From Armigeres subalbatus (taxonomy: Eukaryota > Arthropoda > Insecta > Diptera > Culicidae): a stretch of DNA of 64,000 bases. Location of the stretch: positions 20,765,003 to 20,829,002 of the forward strand of contig NC_085140.1 of assembly GCF_024139115.2 (NCBI RefSeq). The letters run 5' to 3'. Below, piece by piece: positions 1 to 11,000 of the stretch. Both the position numbers and the translations under genes were made by a program. Every line of letters begins with the position of its first letter. Within the stretch, counting starts at the first letter, position 1. The notes below the pieces were generated by a model. The model saw only the letters and a program-made list of their open reading frames with translations, did not search any database and had not been told where the DNA came from.

Positions 1-1149
1 TCTTTCAAATGCCGTGCAAACATATTTTTTGGTTTGCCCTAACCGGAGATATCAACTTATGAAAAAATGTAATTTTGACAGAAAAATGATTATAACTTTT
101 GATTGGAAAACATATTGAGCATATTTACCCATCAAAAGTTTAATTTTCTAAGCTCTAAAAGTCACCTGACAACGACTATTTCGAGAAATCTAAAATAAAA
201 AATTAGATTAAAAATACTGTTTTTTTGAGGTACACCCTAATCCAATTAGGTAAAATTGCTCTAAATCAGCCAACTTAAGAGCTACAGAAAAGTTTTTTAG
301 CTATATTTATTGGAATAAGCTGCACTACAACTTTGTAGAACATAACATGTCAATATTCCAAAAATAAAAAAATATTTCTCAATTTTTTATATGATGGGCC
401 ACCCTATTTTTGGTAAAACCATAATGATGGCCTTACTATTTCGAACAATTTTGTAGAACAACAGTTTTTCTAAAAATATAGTTTTGGCGTAAAATTCATC
501 TTTCCGCGTAAATCTGTATCCTGGACCATAGTGCACTGGGAGATGTAGCATCGCTAACAAAGTTTCGGTTGAAGGAAAGTCAATATGGATGCTTATGCAA
601 TGTGGGATTAATATTTTTAGGGTTCGATATTTTTTGTTTGAGTATTGGCAGTAATAAAGAAGTTTTCGAGCATGGTGATCTCTTCAAGAACTGGATATAT
701 GGGGCGCTACATTGGGCAACCGATAGGACAACACTCGAAGAGAGTTCAAAAGTTAAAAAACGTTTGAAGACCAATTATATAAAAAAAAAAGTTGGAAATA
801 GTAAACTGTTAGACATTTCAAATTACATAGATTTGTGGAATATAAGCGGGCTCGAGTATCAATTGACCGCAGTCAAATAAGCCAATCAATGAATAAACTT
901 CCACCAATGAAAAAAGGTTCAAATTAAAATAAAGTACTTGAAAAAAAACCAGAGCCTGCGAATCTTGATCCTTTGAATTGATAACGTTAAAAGACTTTTG
1001 TAAAATAGACGCGTCAAATGTTAGCTAGCACCAGCAATTGAGCGATGTATTTCTCAGAAATACTTTCTGACTTTTACATTGGATTATATGTGTATCATCT
1101 AAGCAATTGAGTCCTATTGAAGCCAGAAAGCTCGGCCAAAAATAGCCAC
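1..1149. other. AT-rich DNA, no gene seen
   Basis: AT-rich sequence with short motifs such as ACTTTGTAGAACA that look like old repetitive DNA. A 103-codon frame at 569-880 (+) begins on TTG, has low-complexity lysine-rich stretches and no recognisable domain, so I treat it as chance. Confidence 0.5.
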
Positions 1150-1760
1150 AGCCAACATCAACAGAAATGTGTCCCTGCTGGGCTCAAAAGCTGCCGCCAA
1201 ACAACATAATCATCACACGCTGTGACACTTATTGAACGTGCCTGCCACCTCGGGTGTAGTTCATTGTTTTGGTTCGTCTTCACCAGCCGGTTGGTTTGGC
1301 AAATTATTTCCACGTGGATGGAAATTGTGCCACTGATTGGCGACTGCTCCGCAGCGAATGAGCCTCCAGGGCCCGGTGGAAAATTAACGAACCAGAACGC
1401 TATTTCCACCGACGAGTGTAGTTCATTGCCCAAAACCTGGAGTGGTGCACGGATTTATATTGCTGTCACCAGTCTCATCAATTCGTCGGCATCGTCGTCG
1501 TCAGCGAATTTCACCCTTGAGGATGATTGATGGGAGCTTTGCGCCGGTTAAAGATCAACAGCAGCGGGGATAGTTGCCGATGGCGCCCGCTGACGAACAC
1601 AAAAACAGTGGGCGGGGAACGATAATTTTTCCACCATCTCATCGACTGTCAATTCCATCAGGCTCCATTTAATGTTTAGAGGTTGTTCGTTATGGAAATC
1701 GGCAATGACTGGTCGAACTCTAATGCGCACTCTTGACCAAGGCTCTTGATTGACAAATTT
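1150..1760. other. GC-richer unique-looking stretch, no gene assigned
   Basis: This block is noticeably GC-richer than its surroundings and shows no repeat relationship within the window. Frames of about 90-100 codons are open on both strands (1158-1433 minus, 1222-1530 plus), but none has a recognisable domain or start context. It may be conserved non-coding DNA or an old exon; the sequence alone does not decide. Confidence 0.35.
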
Positions 1761-2434
1761 CTGGATACCTACCTATTTTCGATGGGTGGACTGATTTAGG
1801 CGTTTTGTTTTGAATTCGTTCGATGGACATAAACAAGACTCAAGCATCGTTGCGATGACTTGTGTGACTAAATCGAAATAAACGCGTAATTATTTGAAAT
1901 TTGTCTGTTTTCGTCATTCCAGTTGATTGATTTTCATTGCATGTGACCTTGTGAATTTGTATTTGGATCGTTACATAATTTCTACATTAAATAGTGTTTA
2001 GTCAACTTTCGATGTTCAAAGTTCATGTGAAGCAACCTTAACACAAACAAATTTTACGAAGTCCGGAAGACATTGAAGAACTCCTTTTTACTTATGAAAA
2101 GATTTGGCATCACTCTACTGACTTGACAAGTTTTCCAGTTTATTTTTGGATCGCAGCAAGCCATGCGGGCGAAGGTCTCTTTCAAATTGGCTGTCACAAT
2201 AATTGTTCGTTGCCGTACAATCAATTATTTAATTATAAATTCGAAGATACTATAAGAAGAAAAAACGTTTAAGTATTCTAAAGTTTACGTTCTACGCTGA
2301 ATGCGTAAAATCGTTTCGTCATCTTAGCTTCTTCAGATCAATTATCCATGATTGGATCAATTTGGTGAGAGTTTTTCAATTTTTTTTTACTATGATTTCT
2401 GAACTAAATACACGCTGGATTTGAAGATCCGGAT

Positions 2435-3289
2435 GGAAGGGCCGTTTGGCCGAAAACCATTCGAGTCATTAGGCCGAAAGTTGTTTGGCCGAAAGGGCCA
2501 TACAGAGGATAGTTTATTTGGCCAAATAGGTCATTTGGGTGAATCGGTCGTTTAGAAGAAAGGGCCATTTGGCCGAAAATATTATTTAAACTATTACTTT
2601 CGACTGTAATTTAATGCTCTAGAGATGGATTTTCAGTTTTGATCCAATCAAAGACTGTTATCTAATCTTGTCCGACAATTCGGTCTGTTTGGGACTTTCC
2701 TCAGGGACTCAATTCTTACAGGTTTATCCTAAACTGTGGTTCTGATGAACCATTGATTGACCTGAGTTTAGGATTTTTCCTCATAAACGAGAATGGTTCG
2801 AGCACCGCGTTTATGGTAAAGGTCATTTGGCGGAACAGGTTATTTTGCCGAACGGCCGAAACGGTAGCTCAGCACTCTTTGAGCCATTTGTCCGAAAAAA
2901 AAAACCCTTTTACCGAATAGGTCAGGAGTGAGAAGTGAAACGTTTTATTTCTCACTTTCACTACTCATTTCTCACGTTTAACTGTAAAAATGAGAAGTAC
3001 GAAGTGAGAATTTGCACTGCTCATTTTTCACAGTGAGAAGTGAGACGTGAGAATTAAGTAGTAAGAAGTGAGTAGAGAGACGTTTCATTTCTAACTGTTC
3101 AATTCTCACTTCCCACTTCTCATTGTAAAGTCATTTCTGTGAGAAGTGAGAAATGATGATGGAGAAATGAGAAGTGAGACTTCAAATGACCTATTTGTCC
3201 AAATGACATATTTGACCTTTTGACCCGTTCAGTCAAATGACTTTCGTCCAGACGGGTTTCGGCCTAGTGGCATTCGGCCAAACGACCCT
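2435..3289. mobile_element. Non-autonomous DNA element rich in GGCCGAA motifs, 855 bp
   Basis: The ends are inverted: the left begins GGAAGGGCCGTTTGGCC and the right ends GGCCAAACGACCCT. TCCGGAT flanks both ends (2428-2434 and 3290-3296), a 7-bp exact or 8-bp imperfect target duplication. The interior repeats TTGGCCGAA and GTCATTTG motifs many times, and from about 2930 to 3180 carries a GAGAAGTGAGA-type low-complexity field present in both orientations. No transposase frame exists. A hAT-like origin is inferred from the duplication length. A related short copy lies at 31985-32159 and a degenerate field at 21424-22060. Confidence 0.7.
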
Positions 3290-3630
3290 TCCGGATATTT
3301 AAAAATGCCAACCCTCTTGGCTTACTTTATTTACATACGATATAACAATAACCAGGGCCAGAAAGGCACATTAAACGTGGAAGGGGGCTCAGAGAGGCCA
3401 CCCTCAGGTCCATCCTGGGGACCTTCCATAGGTCTAACTAAATTAACGTTCAATAACCAAAATCAAGCAACAAACATAAATTTAGGCTCATTAAACTTTT
3501 GAATGAGAGTAAAATATGGTTCTGTAGTAAACGTTAGACGAAACTGCGAAACAGTTGAAAACCGTTAAAGCAGAGAACAAATGTTGAAATCCAGGTTGAC
3601 CAATTGAAAATCCGCGAGGGTGTCCCTGAT

Positions 3631-3925
3631 AATCGCAATGTTCACAAGACTTGTAGAGCACACTAAAAGCTTCCGTATAGATGTTGTTGCGATAGTTTTC
3701 GACGTTTTTATCTCTTGTTAGATTTTTTTCCAAATTTTTTAAATAGCCCAAAAACACTAAATCGACTTGAGCCACCTCGAAATTTTATCCGAATTAGCTG
3801 AAAATTTGACAGGAGACTTATTTTAGCATAAGAATTGTGATTCTGGACTGACCGGTTGAATTTTTGATACTTTTTGAAAACATCTACTATTTATGGAGTC
3901 TAAAGAGGAATGTCAACTCCTTAAC
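3631..3925 (+). repeat. Dispersed 300-bp repeat, copy 1
   Basis: This segment is closely similar to 6974-7275 in the same orientation, sharing long blocks such as CTTGTAGAGCACAC and TTTATGGAGTCTAAAGAGG. Similarity stops sharply on both sides. No coding frame is conserved between the copies. It is probably part of an unclassified transposon. Confidence 0.75.
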
Positions 3926-4049
3926 CTTCCGCAACTCGCTTCAACTTTCATAACACGAGAACTCGCGTGTTGTCCACACGAAAATAATAACCATTATACA
4001 CACACTTTTTTCACTTGGTTTGCGTGAGAGTTTTTTGCTTATGTGCACT

Positions 4050-4450
4050 GGGGGACCATCCCCTAATAGTAGGGACATCTAGCGCTCAGAACGATCACCA
4101 AATTGTTTTGTTCTGTGTTGTGCGAACGAGTAGTTTAATTTACAAATTCAGAATGATCACGCGATCTTCGAAATATGTTGTTCTGCTTTGTATAGGTCCA
4201 TTAATTAATTAGCAAATGAAATATTGGTGCGCATCCGATCGTGTTTCTTCTAATAAGCAGAATGATCGCACGATCATTGAGATATTTGGCTCTGAGTTGT
4301 GCGGGTAATTAAACTAATTAACAAATAAAGAAATAAGTGCGTGTTCTATCGTGTTTGTATTAGTACGCAGAGCGATCGTGCGATCATCGAAATATTTTGT
4401 TCTGCTCTGTGCGGTTGTTAAGTCGATTAATCAGTGCGCGTTCGATTGTA
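4050..4450. repeat. Diverged tandem repeat, about 120 bp unit, about three copies
   Basis: The motifs CAGAATGATCGCACGATC, TTGTTCTGCTCTGTGCGG and ATTAATTAACAAAT recur about every 120 bp. A related stretch with CCGCACAAAGCAGAACAAA occurs in inverted orientation near 34760-34880. No coding potential is apparent. Confidence 0.6.
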
Positions 4451-4454
4451 TATT

Positions 4455-4790
4455 TGTTTAAACTTCATCAAACTACACGCTTCACACGGCAAACCATTTA
4501 CCAAAACGAACCCTGCTACAATACCTACCCCATGTATCCAACATCCCAGTGATTTCTCGTGGAAGTGCAGATGACTGGTCGGCTTCCATCAAAGCGAGTA
4601 TGACGTCAACGTTTTCCTACCTATTTCTTAATTGACCTGCATTCGGACACGGCCGGTGCTGGTATTGCTTAATATTTGGATCACCAGTTCTTACACATTG
4701 TTAGTCCCAAACTTCATCTGTCGGTTCTCTGTGTAATTACAGCTGACCTGGCAATAACGGAGGAGCAACCGTGGGCGGTCAATCATGCTC
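4455..4790. repeat. Segment of an old dispersed repeat shared with 25.9-26.05 kb
   Basis: The stretch from about 4490 to 4600 (CCAAAACGAACCCTGC, then GTGGAAGTGCAGATG, then TCGGCTT) resembles 25905-26020 in the same order. A second piece of the same family appears at 5440-5590 and matches the flanks of the hAT element at 24.2 and 25.8 kb. No gene is present. Confidence 0.45.
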
Positions 4791-4791
4791 A

Positions 4792-5335
4792 TCTCGGGAT
4801 CTGTGGGATTTAGAAATTTGCCGTCTTCGACAAATTTGTTCGACGATTGGAAATCAATATGTTGAGAAGCTAATTTGTTTAGAATTCATCCACGAGGTGG
4901 CGCTAGTGTATATGAGAGATCAGTTTAGTTCGATATTTCGGGATCTGTGAAATTTAGAAAATTGCCGTCTTTAACAAAATTGTTCGAGAACTGGAAACCA
5001 ATATTTTGAAAAATAGAATAATTTAAAATTCATCCGCAAGGAGGTGCTACTTCATATGAGATATCAGTTTGCCGTTTTCTACAAAGTTGTTCGGGGATTG
5101 GAAACCAATATGTTGAAATATTGTGAAGTTTAGAATTCATCCGTAGAGTAGTGTAGTACATGTGAGACCGCCAGTTTGATTATATAACCCCAGATCTGTG
5201 ATATTAGAGAGTGGCCGTCTTCTTCACAGCTGCTCGAGGATGAAAACCATTATTCTGAAAAACTGTTTAGTTTGGATTACATCCGCTGGGTGGTGATATA
5301 TGGATCAACCAGTTTTGTTAGATGTCGCAGGATAT
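4792..5335. repeat. Diverged tandem repeat, about 105-145 bp unit, four copies
   Basis: Four copies are visible through recurring blocks: GGGATCTGTG, TTGCCGTCTT, TTGTTCG, GGAAACCAATATGTTGA, GAATTCATCCG and ATGAGATATCAGTTT. One copy lacks the leading block, which explains the irregular period. The frame at 5272-5478 (+) lies in the last copy and is not credible as a gene. Confidence 0.7.
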
Positions 5336-5439
5336 TTAAAAGTGCTGTCATTTATACTTATTTGGGATTTGAAAACCAATGTGTGTGTGAAAAGTGTGTC
5401 ATATGGCTAACGTTTCTGTCTAATACGCAGGATGCCGTG

Positions 5440-5590
5440 GGTTCTATCTCAGGCCCATTTCATTCGCCTACTTTGTAACTTTTTGTATATTTCTCATGAT
5501 GCAGCAATCGCTAGAACAGGAAATGGATTCCCGTAGCGTTTCCATTTCAATCGTGTACCTTCAACTTAACTAGTCTTACAGTAACTGTTA
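5440..5590. repeat. Uninterrupted relative of the hAT insertion site
   Basis: The sequence around CAATCGCTAGAACAGGAAATGG and the following TTTCCATTTCAATCG matches 24250-24307 plus 25811-25830, without the 1.5-kb insertion seen there. It therefore serves as a related empty site. Confidence 0.5.
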
Positions 5591-5880
5591 GTATTGGGAA
5601 TGCAGGAAAAACTTATTTCTTACATCCAATTAGAATTCCGTGTTTTGCGTTCCTATCACATCCCTACAAAGTTTTTTAGCTGAAATAGCTTCTTTTTGGC
5701 CAAATAAGACCAATATCTCTTGAATTTCTAATGTGGTTATTAACATCAATATTTTTGGGCTATTATTATACCTTTGGCGAAGGTGAAAAACTCTATACAA
5801 TATTTGATTGTAAAGAGCATTTACTAACTTCCTGGTCATTATCAGAAATGGAATGGAATTAGAAGAAAATCGTTGGTCTA

Positions 5881-6145
5881 GGCCGCCTGGTGGCCACGTG
5901 CAGTCATAGCTGATTAAGACTTTGAAATATCTTCAAGATCACCGTCAGAAAAGGTTTAGAAAAAAATGCGCTGCTCTAGGAAAAACTTTCCAAAATCATC
6001 ATTTCATCAGAGTAATGACTGAGAATTTCATCCAAAATCACCGTCAGAAATGGTTTAGAAAAATTGCGCTGCTCTAGGACGAACTTCACAAAATTACCAT
6101 TTTTACGGATGTTCCGGATTTTCCGGAAGGCCGCCTGGTGGCCAC
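5881..6145. repeat. Short direct repeats around GGCCGCCTGGTGGCCAC
   Basis: GGCCGCCTGGTGGCCAC occurs at about 5881 and again at about 6129. Between them, ATCACCGTCAGAAA...GGTTTAGAAAAA...GCGCTGCTCTAGGA also appears twice. The open frame reading through here on the minus strand continues from the reverse-transcriptase remnant by chance and should not be included in it. Confidence 0.55.
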
Positions 6146-6159
6146 TGCGGTCGTAGCAG

Positions 6160-6895
6160 AGTAGGAGCTGTGTATTTACTCGAATATCGCCTAAAATGGA
6201 GGTATATCTACTGCAATTAAGAATGTATCGGATGAACTTGTTCTGTAATCTTTGTAATCTAATTAAATGGATATCACTGGCTAAAAATAGCACAAAATAA
6301 CAATAATCAATATGTGGAGCTACTAAGGTCTTGCACAGAAATATTTTACTCCAAAAAGTCAATTGACTCTTCAAACGAACTAACATGCCATATTTCCTAG
6401 CTACTTTTTTAATCACTTCGTCAATGTGTTCCTTAAATATAAGTTTATCGTCGATATGAACACCAAGGTATTTAAAAACTTGTTTTCTATTACTTATTAA
6501 CATCCATTTGTTTTTTTGCACATCCAGTTTAAGCTTTTTAATTTTCAACCACTTATTCAACCCTTGTATATCTTCATTCATTTTAGCCATTGCTATTTTA
6601 ACATCCCTCTCTCCAATAAATATAACTGTAGCATCGGCAAACAGATTGATATCACAGTGACGAATGGCTCCTTTCATATCATTAATGTATAAAATAAATA
6701 AAATTGGTCCCAGAGCACTACCCTGTCGAACACCAAGGGCACTGTTATGGGTAACGATGTAGAATTCCATACTGACACACTTGACTTGAAATAAGATTCA
6801 AACCATTTAAGAACATTTCCTCCTATTCCATATTTCTTCATTGTTTTTACCATTACCTGCCGTGAAGAATAATAATATAATAAATTAGTAATCAT
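6160..6895 (-). pseudogene. Reverse-transcriptase fragment of a non-LTR retrotransposon
   Basis: The minus-strand frame that stops at 5976 contains a reverse-transcriptase palm: GVRQGSALGPILFILYINDM, then NLFADATVIF, then a thumb-like stretch with FKYLGVHIDDKLIFKEHI and a C-terminal motif beginning RLQRLQNKFIRYILN. The frame upstream, 6895-6674, supplies LKWFESYF and reads into the palm in another phase, so there is a frameshift near 6750. The catalytic FADD reads FADA, so the enzyme would be dead. The order of motifs fits the CR1/L2/Jockey group, but I cannot place it further. Both ends are truncated, with no endonuclease and no clear tail. Confidence 0.8.
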
Positions 6896-6973
6896 TTATC
6901 ATAAATTCAAGAATTTTGTAAAACAACGACTTTTGGGGAGACAGTATTTTATGCATAAAACGTGAACGGAACG

Positions 6974-7275
6974 AATCGCAATGTGCACTAGACTTGTAGA
7001 GCACACCAAAAGCTTCCGTATAGAGGTTGTTGCTATAGTTTACGACGTTTATATCTCTTGTTAGATTTTTTTACAAAATTTAAAATAGCCCAAAAACACT
7101 AAATCGACTTGAGCCACCTCGAAATTTTATCCGAATTATCTGAAAATTTGACAGAAGATTTTATTTTAGCATAATAATTGTGATTCTGGGCTGACCGGTT
7201 GAAATTTTGATACTTTTTGAAAACATGAAGAGGTCTACTATTTATGGAGTCTAAAGAGGAATGTCAATTCCTTAA
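6974..7275 (+). repeat. Dispersed 300-bp repeat, copy 2
   Basis: Same repeat as 3631-3925, with scattered substitutions and a few small indels, including six extra bases near ACATGAAGAGG. Both copies end at the same point, just after CCTTAA, which suggests a shared element boundary. Confidence 0.75.
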
Positions 7276-8225
7276 TCTGGGTAATACCGTCGCCGGCCAT
7301 CGTGCGCAGGATCCAGTCTTCTTTAACAAGTAGAGCTCCAGACGTAGTTGTGGCGAACAAGGTTGCTTTGCGACAGATGGCCGTCAGCACACGATGGCAC
7401 ATAATGCAAGATGACTGCTTTGGAACTGGCAGACTCTGTTGGTATGGGTGGGACCAACCCAGAAGGATATCTAATATAGTGATTGAAAGTCGGTGACAAA
7501 GTATCCATGACGTTACGTTAGGCCAGACAGGTGAACTCCAAGTCGTACAGAAGATGGCTATCGGTTATAAATTATCCAATTCACATTCAGAGGGCCCTAT
7601 CATTGTTCGATGGGGTTTGAATAGAATTCGAACCAAAACTGATGCCTCCCTGGCAGTAATCGTGAATAATACCAAGGTTGCCAAACGACGAACAGTGGTA
7701 ACGGCGGGCCTTGATACGTGTACGTCCGTATGTGTTTCCGACGACGACGAGTGGTAGGAAAGTAAAAACCTCATCCATGGCAATAACAAACAGGGCAATG
7801 CCTTGGGGTACCATAGTTTGCTCATGAAAAGTTTTTGAATCTTGGAATCTGACGATGGCTTGGAAGGAATGTCCCGTGAAGAAATTCCGGACAAAATATT
7901 ACCCGAAAATCACCATTCGCTGAGTCGTTGGGGGACTAGAGCTGTCCATGTGCGATTGAACACCTTCGAGATTTGTTTATTCTGCTTCACATTTTTTGCA
8001 AAGCGGGCGATTGACCAACCTCGCTATGACCATAGAGATACAAGAAGATCTCCCTGAATTCCTGTCCGACTACTGGTTTGTAGGATGGACGCATATAGGA
8101 CGATCAAAGTGAATTTGGGAAATGTAAACTGGGTGTTGCATTCAAAAGCACGTAGAGAATCGTGGTCATAAAACTTGTAACCGTTCGGTTCCATTTGAAG
8201 CTTGTAGCTCCACCACAAGTTATGA
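7276..8225. other. GC-richer block with relic open frames, unrecognised
   Basis: Several overlapping frames remain open here, mainly on the minus strand: 8024-8218, 7565-7894, 7587-7814, 7323-7508, and a frame without an ATG running from about 7560 to beyond 7275. Neighbouring frames could be joined by frameshifts, as in a decayed gene. I recognise no domain. Candidates are an old pseudogene or an unclassified transposon ORF. The confidence is for the block being noteworthy, not for any product. Confidence 0.3.
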
Positions 8226-8725
8226 CTTTTCCTATTTTCCCGTAATAAAATCCCTCACACCCTTTTCAAGAGTAACACTGAAAAGATGATACTCTCTTTC
8301 GGGCATGGCAGCTGAGTTGTCATGTCTCATCCGTCACTGTCAGTGAAAGGGCAAGATTGTCGAGCAGTTTGAGTCAGGGACAAAACATTACTTGGTCCTT
8401 TATAACTGACTACTAGATGAAGAGGTAAAATGTCAAATAGGGTGCGTATCAAAAGCAAAATAAGGGCAAGTTTTGTTAAAATTATTATTCGTGTTGTAAA
8501 CTAATGTTTAATTAATTAATAGCTATGATAAAGTACGGCCTGTGATAAATTATATTAGAACAACCTACATACAAACAGAACAACAAGAAAAAGGTAAATT
8601 TTATTAGAGACAACAAATTAATAGAAAATGCATTTAAAGTGACGGGGTCTAATACGGTTGGTAGGTCCAGAGTGGACCTTTTTCTTCTATAGATCATCTA
8701 AACCAATAGGCGGTCAACAAAACAG

Positions 8726-9124
8726 ATGGACTGTCTGGTCGCACATGCACTACGGTCAGGAGAAAAACGCCGAAAAGGTAATTTCGGTAGCTATCGTGTG
8801 AGACGTGTCGAGTCTACACCGAACCAACGCTACTTTCCGCCATCTTTCTCAACAACAATGAGTATCACCCTAAACCGGAGGCAATCGTCGCCCTACGTCG
8901 ATCGATCGTCCTCTTCTGAGCCATGGGGGCTTAAAAACTATGCCGCTCCCTGGATGCTAAACGATCTGGCGAATGAACGATTCGCCCCCACCGCACCGAC
9001 GATTTCCAAGGAACGTCGGTCATTGAAGTTCGACCAAACGCCGAAACCAACAATTCAGGCCCGTCGGCCATCAGAGTCATCGAGACCACCCAATTCCAAC
9101 AACCAACAACTCAAATCTCTATGA
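8726..9124 (+). other. Hypothetical open frame, 132 codons
   Basis: This frame is serine-, arginine- and proline-rich, with an internal methionine at about residue 45 and no signal peptide, membrane segment or known domain. It is GC-richer than its flanks and keeps a TGA-free, TAA-free run, which is mildly suggestive of coding. AAAAGGTAATTT early in it could be a splice donor, so it could also be exon plus intron. No TATA box, upstream exon or poly(A) signal supports it. Confidence 0.2.
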
Positions 9125-9411
9125 ATGTGACGTCACAATAGTTAAAAAATGCCTCTACCTTATAACTAATAAGTGAAAGTTGCCCCGAATATTAATGTTT
9201 CCTTAGCTTTTGATGTTTGTTTCGTATTCCGGGCTCACAAAGGAGCCATCAAGCCTCGTCGGTCTGTGGTCCAATGGAAAGTAGAAACCTTGGATTTTCT
9301 ATTTGTTACTTCCCCTCTTCCCGTTGAACGTGTACTCCATCTGGTCAATAATTCGATTCATAAACGGCCCAGTACAGATAGTAGTATCCTTTAACTGAAC
9401 GGTAGCGTGGT

Positions 9412-9990
9412 GGGTTTCGACTTTTCGTTTCAATGAGACCAAAGCAAGCGTTTTTCGGGCCAAGGGAAAATCTTGTTTCGTTGTTTATGTTGAGGATCAT
9501 CTTTCACCCATCAATCTTTTCTCTAGAATTAGCATTGGAAGATGAACGAAAATCTTGCCTATTAGATGAAAATCCTTTTTCATTTCATTACTTTCACCTT
9601 TCGCTCACTTTTCGCAAGAATTATCACAGAACAATTACAAAATTATATGGCCGCGCCGGGACTCAAACCCAGAATAGTAACAATAATAGCTGTGGGGATG
9701 CGCTTACTTTAGCCACACCACCACGCTATCTGTATGAAAGCGTTAAGTTATTTGTTCCACATAAGCTACTACCATTTGCAATGATGAATCCACGAAAAGA
9801 CCCGAATATGAAAAAAAGAGCAAACCAACGTTCAGCGGCAATCGAAGTGAGCGAAAAATTGTTATCACTCTCAGGCTGTTTTCTTTCCCGAAAAGCGATT
9901 TCTCCCCGAAGACTGTCGTAAGGGAAAATCATGTGCTCCTGAGATTGAGTGAGCATTATGAACCCTGTAGTGAGAATGAGCTATCACTCA
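9412..9990 (-). repeat. Dispersed repeat with tRNA-like segment, copy 1
   Basis: This region aligns with 26398-27122, with shared blocks GATTTTCGGGCC, CTCACTTTTCGCAAGA, CCACCACG and GTGAGAATGAG. On the minus strand GTTTGAGTCCCG (9657-9669) resembles a pol III B box, preceded by a GGTGTGGCTAAA stretch like an A box. It has no Helitron insertion, so it shows the empty site of the one at 26597-26846. The plus-strand 162-codon frame here is a chance reading through the repeat. Confidence 0.6.
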
Positions 9991-10077
9991 CAATGAACGA
10001 CTCTGAAGATCCTGAATCCAAAGTCAGAAGAAGGTCTTGTTTCAAACTTCAAATTGACGTGGCCTGAGGTGAAGTAA

Positions 10078-10271
10078 GGACTGTAACCTAGATAAGAAAA
10101 TGCTTCCATAAAAGTCCGAAACAACCTTCCCCTGTTTGTGAGGATGGGCCAACTAGTCGCAGCTGAGATTTCGAGGACTGTAACCTAGATAGGAAAATGC
10201 TTCCATAAAAGTCCGAAACAACCTTCCCCTGTTTGTGAGGATGGGCCAACTAGTCGCAGCTGAGATTTCGG
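10078..10271. repeat. Near-perfect tandem duplication, 97-bp unit, two copies
   Basis: The unit starting GGACTGTAACCTAGATA is repeated head to tail at 10078 and 10175 with a single visible difference (AAGA versus AGGA). The second copy ends at GAGATTTCG near 10270. Such high identity implies a recent duplication. No known element ends are present. Confidence 0.9.
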
Positions 10272-10379
10272 CATTTTGGCAAAATCTGTCACGCCTATGA
10301 TCTATAATTTCTCAAGCCGATTAAAATTTGTAAAAGCTTTCATTATTTTCTTTTTCCTCATTATCACTTGCATATTCTA

Positions 10380-11000
10380 CAGAAAAAAAACCGAACAATA
10401 TTTTATCGCAAAAATTCTGAAGAGTTTCCCTAAATAAATTCGAATTGAGATCCGAATTATATCCTGAGTGATTTCCAATGAATTTCCTCATGATATACCG
10501 TATGAGTTATGAACAATTTCCAAGTAAATTGGAGAGGGTTTCACGAGGAAATAATAAAGTTTAACTTAAGGACATTCCAATCCAATGAATCTCCCGAGGA
10601 AATCTAAAGGAATTTTTCGAGAAAACTCCGAAGAATTGTCCGGGAAGATTTTGAAGTTTCTTGCGAGGAATTTTCCAAGGAGATTTCAAAAAACTTTCTA
10701 AGGAATTTCTCAAAGAATTTCCTGGACAAATTTTCAGAAGAAATTATGAAGAATTTTTCGAAGAAATTTTGAAGAATTTGAAGAAAAACCTTGAAAACAT
10801 CGGAAAATCTGTCGCGGAAATTTCGAAGTATTTGTCGAAGAAAAAGTGAATAATTTACCGAACAAATTCCGAGAATTTTCTAGAGCAAGTTTTGATGAAT
10901 TGCGGAGAAAGTGAATTTTGAAGAATTTTGCAAGAAAATCCAGAGAAAAAAAACGAAGAATTAGCCTCCCGAGCGAGTTATGAAAAATTTTCCGAGGAAT
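10380..11000. repeat. Degenerate GAATTTTCCGAGGAA-type repeat field
   Basis: Short variants of GAATTTTTCGAAGAAATTT and AGGAATTTCC recur at irregular spacing with no long open reading frame except one lysine- and phenylalanine-rich run (10661-10849). Similar fields occur at 20970-21420 and, shorter, at 36690-36800. This is low-complexity repeat DNA. Confidence 0.6.

Noticed and set aside
5976..6160. C-terminal extension of the RT-like frame
   Set aside because: RT similarity stops at about 6160-6180; beyond it the frame translates a local direct repeat (GGCCGCCTGGTGGCCAC region).
9433..9921. 162-codon open frame
   Set aside because: It lies within a dispersed repeat whose other copy does not keep the frame.
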